Positions 59,960-64,000 of a stretch of 64,000 bases of DNA are shown here, one piece after another (the stretch's first letter is position 1; each line of letters begins with the position of its first letter). The notes beneath the pieces are model-generated. The model was not told where the DNA came from and searched no databases. It saw only the letters and a program-made list of their open reading frames with translations. A program made the position numbers and the translations under genes. This DNA comes from an uncultured Bacteroidia bacterium (GTDB lineage: Bacteria > Bacteroidota > Bacteroidia > Bacteroidales > UBA932), in the NCBI GenBank assembly GCA_902778855.1, contig CACYZM010000009.1, positions 1-64,000 of the forward strand. Reading direction: 5' to 3'.

Positions 59960-61152
59960 GACGGGTCTGTGGGGTTCAGGCTGCGGGCAAAGGTAAGCAA
60001 ATTATCGGGGTCCCGGAGGCAGACGGCGGGGATGCCGGCGCGGCGGGCGAATTCCAGGTCGGACGCACTGTCGCCGACCAGGATGCTGCGGGCGAAATCG
60101 ATGTCCGGGAAATCGGCCCGGACTTCCCGGGCCATGCCGGGGTTGGGTTTCCGGCGCGGATCGGCCGGGTCGACGGCGGTGCAGACGTAGATGCGGTCGA
60201 TGCGGCCGCCCGCTTCGCGGATGCGGGCCAGCATCCAGTCGTGGATCTCCGCCAGGTCGGCCTCCGTCATCAGACCGCGGCCGACGCCGCGTTGGTTGGT
60301 GACGATGACGATGCGCCGGAAGCAGGGATTGAGCCGCCGGAGCGCCTCGAGGGCGCCGTCGCAGAAGACAAACTCCGCGATGTTCTTGACATAGTCGTTC
60401 GGCCGCAGGACGTTGATCACGCCGTCGCGGTCCAGGAGCAGCGCGTCGTACGGATAGCTGCGGTACGCGCCGTCCGCAAAGTCCCGCTGTGCGCGGGCAT
60501 AGTCGGCGGGGATGCCGATATCGATGAAATAACCCTCCGAACGGAAGCCGGCCAGGTCGGCGGATACCGCCTTGGGCTCAAAATAATCTTTTTCAAGGGA
60601 GAAGCGTTCGGGCATTTCGGCCAGCGCATCGCGCTGCAGCAGATAGACGCCGCCGTTGATCAGCCCTTCGGCACAGGGTCGTTTTTCCCGGAAGGCGGTG
60701 ATCCGCCCTTCTCCGTCGAGCGTGACTTCCCCGTAACGGTCGAAGTCGCGGAGCGGCTTGAGCGCCAGCGTGGCCTGCGCCCCGCTTTGGCGGTGGAAGG
60801 CCTGCATGGCCGGGTAATCGACGCCGAAGAACGTGTCGCCGTTGAGGATGAACACCGCGTCCTCGCGTGCCTGGCGCAGGGCCAGCCGCACGCCGCCGCC
60901 GGTACCCAGCGGCTCCTCTTCCACGACGCAGGTGATGCTGTCGCGGTCCGGCCGGGTTGCAACCCAGGCCTCCACGGCTTCGTGTTTGTAGCCGAGCGAG
61001 AGGATGATGTGGTCGAAGCCGGCTTCCCGCAGGTCGTCGAGCAGCCAGGCCAGGAACGGCCGGCCGGCGACGGGCGCCATGCATTTGGGCAGGTCGGACA
61101 CGACGCTGCGCAAGCGCGTCCCCTTACCGCCGGCGAGCACCACGCATTCCAT
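59956..61152 (-). CDS. Bifunctional heptose-1-phosphate guanylyltransferase (HddC-like) / heptose-bisphosphate phosphatase (GmhB-like)
   Basis: 398 residues, two joined enzymes. Residues 1-230 are a sugar nucleotidyltransferase ('VVLAGGKGTRLRSVVSDLPKCMAPV', 'EEPLGTGGGVRLAL', 'LNGDTFFGVD'). Residues about 235-398 are a HAD phosphatase with nucleophile Asp241 and acid/base Asp243 in 'LLDRDGVIN', 'VTNQRGVGRG', 'CxxDP'-like 'CTAVDPADPRRKPNPGM' and 'LVGDSASDLEFA'. In the GDP-heptose pathway, HddA makes the 1,7-bisphosphate, GmhB removes the 7-phosphate and HddC adds GMP; this protein would do the last two steps. It is flanked by gmhA and a GT4 gene with 1- and 4-bp overlaps. Confidence 0.9.
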   Translation of the reverse strand: MECVVLAGGKGTRLRSVVSDLPKCMAPVAGRPFLAWLLDDLREAGFDHIILSLGYKHEAVEAWVATRPDRDSITCVVEEEPLGTGGGVRLALRQAREDAVFILNGDTFFGVDYPAMQAFHRQSGAQATLALKPLRDFDRYGEVTLDGEGRITAFREKRPCAEGLINGGVYLLQRDALAEMPERFSLEKDYFEPKAVSADLAGFRSEGYFIDIGIPADYARAQRDFADGAYRSYPYDALLLDRDGVINVLRPNDYVKNIAEFVFCDGALEALRRLNPCFRRIVIVTNQRGVGRGLMTEADLAEIHDWMLARIREAGGRIDRIYVCTAVDPADPRRKPNPGMAREVRADFPDIDFARSILVGDSASDLEFARRAGIPAVCLRDPDNLLTFARSLNPTDPS

Positions 61153-61742
61153 TATTTTCCGCTTCCGAAGATGTTGTCCTCCACGCGTTCGCAGAGGATG
61201 TGACCCACCGTGATGTGCGCCTCCTGGATGCGGGGCGTGTCGGTGGCGGGGATATTGATCAGCAGGTCGGCCAGTTCTTTCATCCGGCCGCCGGAGGCGC
61301 CGGTCATGGCGATGGTGGTCACGCCTTTTTCGCGGCAGACTTCAAAGGCCCGGAGAATGTTGGCCGAGTTGCCCGAAGTGGAAAGGCCGACCAGGATGTC
61401 GCCTTTGCGGCCGAGGCCGGAGATGAGCCGGGCGAAGACCTGTTCGTAGCCGTAGTCGTTGCCGACGGCTGTCAGGTACGAGGTGTTGCAGTGCAGCGCG
61501 TCGGCCGGCAGGACGGGCCGGTCGAAGTAGAAACGGCCGGAGAATTCGGCGGCCAGGTGCTGCGCATCGGCGGCGCTGCCGCCGTTGCCGCAGAAGTACA
61601 CGCGGCCGCCGTTGCGGAAGCAGGCGGTCATCAGGTCGATGCCCCTGGCGATGGCGGCGATCAGGTCCGCGTCCTGTCGGATGCGGGCCATCGTATCGAG
61701 ATGTGCCCCGAGACGGGCGTCGATCATAGCGGTGCTGTCCAT
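61152..61742 (-). CDS. gmhA: Phosphoheptose isomerase
   Basis: 196 residues with a SIS domain. It converts sedoheptulose 7-phosphate to D-glycero-D-manno-heptose 7-phosphate, the first step of the pathway. 'RVYFCGNGGSAADAQHLAAEFSGRF' with the GNGGSA loop, 'GYEQVFARLISGLGRKGDILVGLSTSGNSANI' and 'RIQEAHITVGHILCERVE' with the zinc/catalytic His are visible. The chosen ATG overlaps hddA by 19 bp; an ATG 15 nt further in (61727) is an alternative. Confidence 0.95.
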   Translation of the reverse strand: MDSTAMIDARLGAHLDTMARIRQDADLIAAIARGIDLMTACFRNGGRVYFCGNGGSAADAQHLAAEFSGRFYFDRPVLPADALHCNTSYLTAVGNDYGYEQVFARLISGLGRKGDILVGLSTSGNSANILRAFEVCREKGVTTIAMTGASGGRMKELADLLINIPATDTPRIQEAHITVGHILCERVEDNIFGSGK

Positions 61743-62770
61743 GTGGTCAAACCTTCTTTACAGAATTCAAAATCGTAGATCTCGCCGATCTGCAGTTGGT
61801 TCAGGGCTTCTTCCACGGCGTAGCGGGTATTGCCCGGGCAGTAGAAGAACATAAAGCCGCCGCCGCCCGCACCCGAGATCTTGCCGCCGGTCGCGCCGGC
61901 TGCCAGGGCGGTTTCGTAGAGGCGGTCGATATAGTCGTTGGAAATGCCGCCCGCCATCTTCTTCTTGTTGACCCAGCTGGTGTTGAGGGCGGGGCCGAGT
62001 TCGTGCAGCTTGTTTTGCAGCAGGCATTTCTTGATGCGGAACGCCTCTTCCTTGACTTTGTGCATCGCCTCGACCGAGTGGTTGTTGTTCTTTTTCACGT
62101 TGGCCATCTGCTCTTCGATGATGCGCGCGGATTCCCGGCGCTTGTTGGTGTAGAGCAGCACGGTGTTGAGGGCCCATTCGTTGAGGATATGGTCGGGGAT
62201 GCTCAGCGGGTTGACGATCACGCGGTCGTCGCTGAGGAATTCCATGAAATTCACCCCGCCGAAGGTGGCGGCGTACTGGTCCTGCCGGCCGCCGGCCATG
62301 CCCAGGTCGATGCGCTCGATTTCGTAGGCGAGGCGGGCGATGTCATATTTTCCCAACGGGAGGTTCCGGGCTTCGACGAAAGCGCCCAGGATGGCAACCA
62401 CGAGCGTGGACGAAGTGCCCAGGCCGGAGCCGGAAGGCACGTCCATCTGGGTGGTCAGCTCGAAGGAGAAGGGCTTTCCGTCGTTGAACTGCCGGACGAT
62501 CCGGTTGTAGATGCCGCACTGGAGGGTCAGCGGCCCCTGCGGTTCCAGGTAGGGGACGGCGTCGTATTCCTGCACGAGGTGCTCGTTGACGTGGATGAAG
62601 CGGATCTTGCCGTCATCGGTGGGCCGGAGGGTCGCATAGGCGAAACGGTCGATCGTCACGTTGAGGACGGCGCCTCCGTACAGGTCGGCGTAGGGCGAGA
62701 CGTCCGTGCCTCCGCCGGCGATGCCGAGGCGGAAAGGCGCCTTGCTGCGATATAAGAGAGTCGATTCCAT
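61724..62770 (-). CDS. hddA: D-glycero-D-manno-heptose 7-phosphate kinase (GHMP family)
   Basis: 348 residues. GHMP kinase motifs: 'APFRLGIAGGGTDVSPYADLYGGAVLN' (motif 1), 'DVPSGSGLGTSSTLVVAILGAF' (ATP loop) and 'GGKISGAGGGGFMFFYC' (motif 3). It phosphorylates heptose 7-phosphate to the 1,7-bisphosphate. Alpha-anomer (HddA) rather than HldE chemistry is inferred from the family and from the guanylyltransferase downstream, which points to GDP-heptose, used in S-layer glycans, capsules or O-antigens. It is the first gene of the four-gene unit. Confidence 0.92.
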   Translation of the reverse strand: MESTLLYRSKAPFRLGIAGGGTDVSPYADLYGGAVLNVTIDRFAYATLRPTDDGKIRFIHVNEHLVQEYDAVPYLEPQGPLTLQCGIYNRIVRQFNDGKPFSFELTTQMDVPSGSGLGTSSTLVVAILGAFVEARNLPLGKYDIARLAYEIERIDLGMAGGRQDQYAATFGGVNFMEFLSDDRVIVNPLSIPDHILNEWALNTVLLYTNKRRESARIIEEQMANVKKNNNHSVEAMHKVKEEAFRIKKCLLQNKLHELGPALNTSWVNKKKMAGGISNDYIDRLYETALAAGATGGKISGAGGGGFMFFYCPGNTRYAVEEALNQLQIGEIYDFEFCKEGLTTWTAPL

Positions 62771-62779
62771 TGTATCTTA

Positions 62780-62787
62780 CAAAAATA
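62780..62787 (-). promoter_or_regulatory. Promoter -7 box for the heptose operon
   Basis: Minus-strand TATTTTTG, 9 nt from the hddA ATG. Confidence 0.5.
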
Positions 62788-62848
62788 GTCAAAAAACGGC
62801 AAAGAAAAAAAAGATGAGGTTCTGTGTCCGAGTTATGCAACTTTTTGT

Positions 62849-62856
62849 ATATTTGT
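62849..62856 (+). promoter_or_regulatory. Promoter -7 box for the YegP-like gene
   Basis: TATATTTG, 31 nt before the ATG at 62888. Confidence 0.6.
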
Positions 62857-62887
62857 AGGGTATATACATTTAATCAAACCTAACGTT

Positions 62888-63214
62888 ATGGCAAAATTTG
62901 AAATTTCCGTGAGAAAGAACGGCGAATTCCAGTTCAATCTCAAAGCCTCGAACGGCGAGGTGATCCTCACCAGCGAAGGTTACACCACCAAAGCCGCTTG
63001 CCTCAACGGTGTCGAGTCTGTCAAGAAGAACGCCGTCGAAGAGAAGCGCTTCGAGAAACTCGTGGCGAAGAACGGCAAGCCGTACTTCAACCTGAAGGCT
63101 ACCAACGGCCAGATCATCGGCCAGAGCCAGATGTACGCTTCCGAGCGCAACCGCAACAACGGCATCGCTTCCGTGATGCGGAATGCCCCCGACGCCGTGG
63201 TGGTGGAGATCTAA
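62888..63214 (+). CDS. YegP family protein (two DUF1508 repeats)
   Basis: 108 residues made of two tandem DUF1508 units: about 4-50 ('KFEISVRKNGEFQFNLKASNGEVILTSEGYTTKAACLNGVESVKKNA') and 53-103 ('RFEKLVAKNGKPYFNLKATNGQIIGQSQMYASERNRNNGIASVMRNA'). The family is small, cytoplasmic and of unknown function, often strongly expressed. Codon use here is of the highly expressed type. It is a single-gene unit with promoter and terminator. Confidence 0.93.
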   Translation: MAKFEISVRKNGEFQFNLKASNGEVILTSEGYTTKAACLNGVESVKKNAVEEKRFEKLVAKNGKPYFNLKATNGQIIGQSQMYASERNRNNGIASVMRNAPDAVVVEI

Positions 63215-63234
63215 GGAAGACCGCCCCGATAAAG

Positions 63235-63264
63235 GATTCTCCGCTAAGCGGGGAATCTTTTTTT
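63235..63264 (+). terminator. Terminator after the YegP-like gene
   Basis: GATTCTCCGC / GCGGGGAATC stem (one G-T pair) with loop TAA, then TTTTTTT. Confidence 0.85.
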
Positions 63265-63318
63265 GTGCCCCGCAGAAAATATTTTTTAAAAAATTTATTG
63301 TTTTTCAATAATTATTTA

Positions 63319-63326
63319 TATATTTG
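63319..63326 (+). promoter_or_regulatory. Promoter -7 box for the NfeD-like gene
   Basis: TATATTTG with TTG at 63298-63300 (18-nt spacer). It overlaps an upstream in-frame ATG (63324), which argues for the ATG at 63351 as the real start. Confidence 0.6.
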
Positions 63327-63350
63327 CGAAAACAAATAACCTTTACGCAC

Positions 63351-63962
63351 ATGATTACTTCCTGGTGGGTTTCCCTTTCGCTGGCGATGAAGATCCTGTG
63401 GGGCATCACGCTCGCAGCGTCTCTGATCTTCATCATCCAGAGCATTATGACCTTTATCGGCGCCGACGCCGGAGACGGCGGCATCGATACGGACTTCGAT
63501 ACCGGCTTCGACTCGGAAACGGCCGACGCGACCGTCGACGGCGGAACCAATCTCTACACCTTCCGCAACCTGGTGAATTTCTGCCTGGGCTTCGGCTGGT
63601 CGGCCATCCTGCTGCAGGAACGCATCCAGTCCGTGCCGTGGCTGATCATCGTGTCCGTCCTGGTGGGCGTCGCCCTGGTGGCCCTTGTGATGTATCTGTT
63701 CAAGTGGCTCAGCGGCATGCAGCAGTCGGGCAACATCAACCTCTTCAAGGCCGCCGTCGGCTGCAACGGCAGCGTCTATCTCACCATCCCCGGCCAGCGT
63801 GCCGGCGAAGGCAAAGTGCAGCTCTCCATCAACAATTCCGTGCGGGAATACAGCGCCGTCACCGACGGCGACACGCTCCGCACCGGCGCCCAGATCCGCG
63901 TGGTCGAGGTCCTGAGTCCCGACACCGTGCTGGTCGAACCCCTCGAATCCATTATCATCTAA
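63351..63962 (+). CDS. NfeD-like membrane protein
   Basis: 203 residues from the ATG at 63351. Membrane helices at about 13-36 and 90-112 are separated by an acidic Asp/Gly-rich loop ('GADAGDGGIDTDFDTGFDSETAD'). The C-terminal domain (about 125-200) has the beta-rich pattern of the NfeD OB fold ('AVGCNGSVYLTIPGQRAGEGKVQLSI...LRTGAQIRVVEVLSPDTVLVEPL'). NfeD proteins are encoded next to flotillins and act in membrane microdomain organisation. The gene that follows 15 bp later fits that pairing. Confidence 0.85.
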   Translation: MITSWWVSLSLAMKILWGITLAASLIFIIQSIMTFIGADAGDGGIDTDFDTGFDSETADATVDGGTNLYTFRNLVNFCLGFGWSAILLQERIQSVPWLIIVSVLVGVALVALVMYLFKWLSGMQQSGNINLFKAAVGCNGSVYLTIPGQRAGEGKVQLSINNSVREYSAVTDGDTLRTGAQIRVVEVLSPDTVLVEPLESIII

Positions 63963-63977
63963 TAATCTGACAAAAAC

Positions 63978-64000
63978 ATGGAACTCTATCTGATCCTGAT
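63978..64000 (+). CDS. Start of a downstream gene, probably flotillin/SPFH (cut by the right edge)
   Basis: Only MELYLIL... is visible. The call rests on the NfeD-like gene immediately upstream and on a hydrophobic N-terminus, which flotillins have. It could be another membrane protein. Confidence 0.4.

Noticed and set aside
63324..63350. Earlier ATG for the NfeD-like protein
   Set aside because: It lies inside the TATATTTG promoter box; the ATG at 63351 gives a normal membrane-protein N-terminus.

Overview
The window reads as chromosomal DNA of a GC-rich member of the Bacteroidales (Bacteroidota). Three things point there. Nearly every transcription unit is preceded by the phylum's -7 element TAnnTTTG, several with a TTTG or TTG box 18-20 bases upstream. 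The gene content is typical: a TonB-dependent receptor with DUF4249, BACON and M64 proteins, an EF-G2 paralogue, split transketolase, NrdDG, and an LptE-SecG operon behind a sigma-54 activator. Shine-Dalgarno sequences are mostly absent, with many ATGA stop/start overlaps. The genus cannot be fixed from sequence alone.

Layout: 1-9.4 kb holds hflX (cut by the left edge), a P1 peptidase, a TonB-like protein, mdh, ybeY-mnmG, a long-chain acyl-CoA synthetase, an exported protein of unknown function and gcvH. Two identical 16-bp parS-like palindromes lie in and just after mnmG, suggesting that the replication origin is near. 9.4-19.1 kb holds ruvA, then sufS, a SufE-SufT fusion, folK and glyS, running into a GH20 hexosaminidase, a TonB-dependent receptor and a DUF4249 lipoprotein. 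19.1-25.7 kb holds divergent tRNA-Ser and tRNA-Pro, a C69 dipeptidase, a small membrane protein, ychF, a tandem SGNH lipoprotein and aspS.

25.7-34.5 kb: rnhB is fused in frame to the remains of a glycerate kinase gene, which has a frameshift/deletion and carries a 117-bp palindromic element. Then come mrp, an EF-G2-like factor with degenerate GTPase motifs, a LolD-like ATPase, split transketolase, and an ECF sigma / membrane anti-sigma candidate / Spy-like envelope module. 34.5-40.1 kb: lepA, then a REP-associated tyrosine transposase (RAYT) with its own family of REP palindromes, and a large MG2/plug-type exported protein. 40.1-47.8 kb is one operon for a MacAB-TolC-like efflux machine with a PadR regulator between two related PspC proteins.

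47.8-64 kb: a sigma-54 activator-lptE-TPR-secG operon, an abundant-looking lipoprotein, nrdDG, a BACON lipoprotein with an M64 metallopeptidase, and a four-gene unit that makes GDP-D-glycero-D-manno-heptose (hddA, gmhA, a hddC-gmhB fusion) and ends in a GT4 glycosyltransferase. The right edge has a YegP protein, an NfeD-like membrane protein and the first codons of what is probably a flotillin.

The most notable observations are the parS pair, the RAYT/REP system, the palindrome inside the broken glycerate kinase fused to RNase HII, the SufE-SufT fusion, and the GTPase-degenerate EF-G2. No CRISPR array, rRNA operon, prophage or complete defence system was seen.
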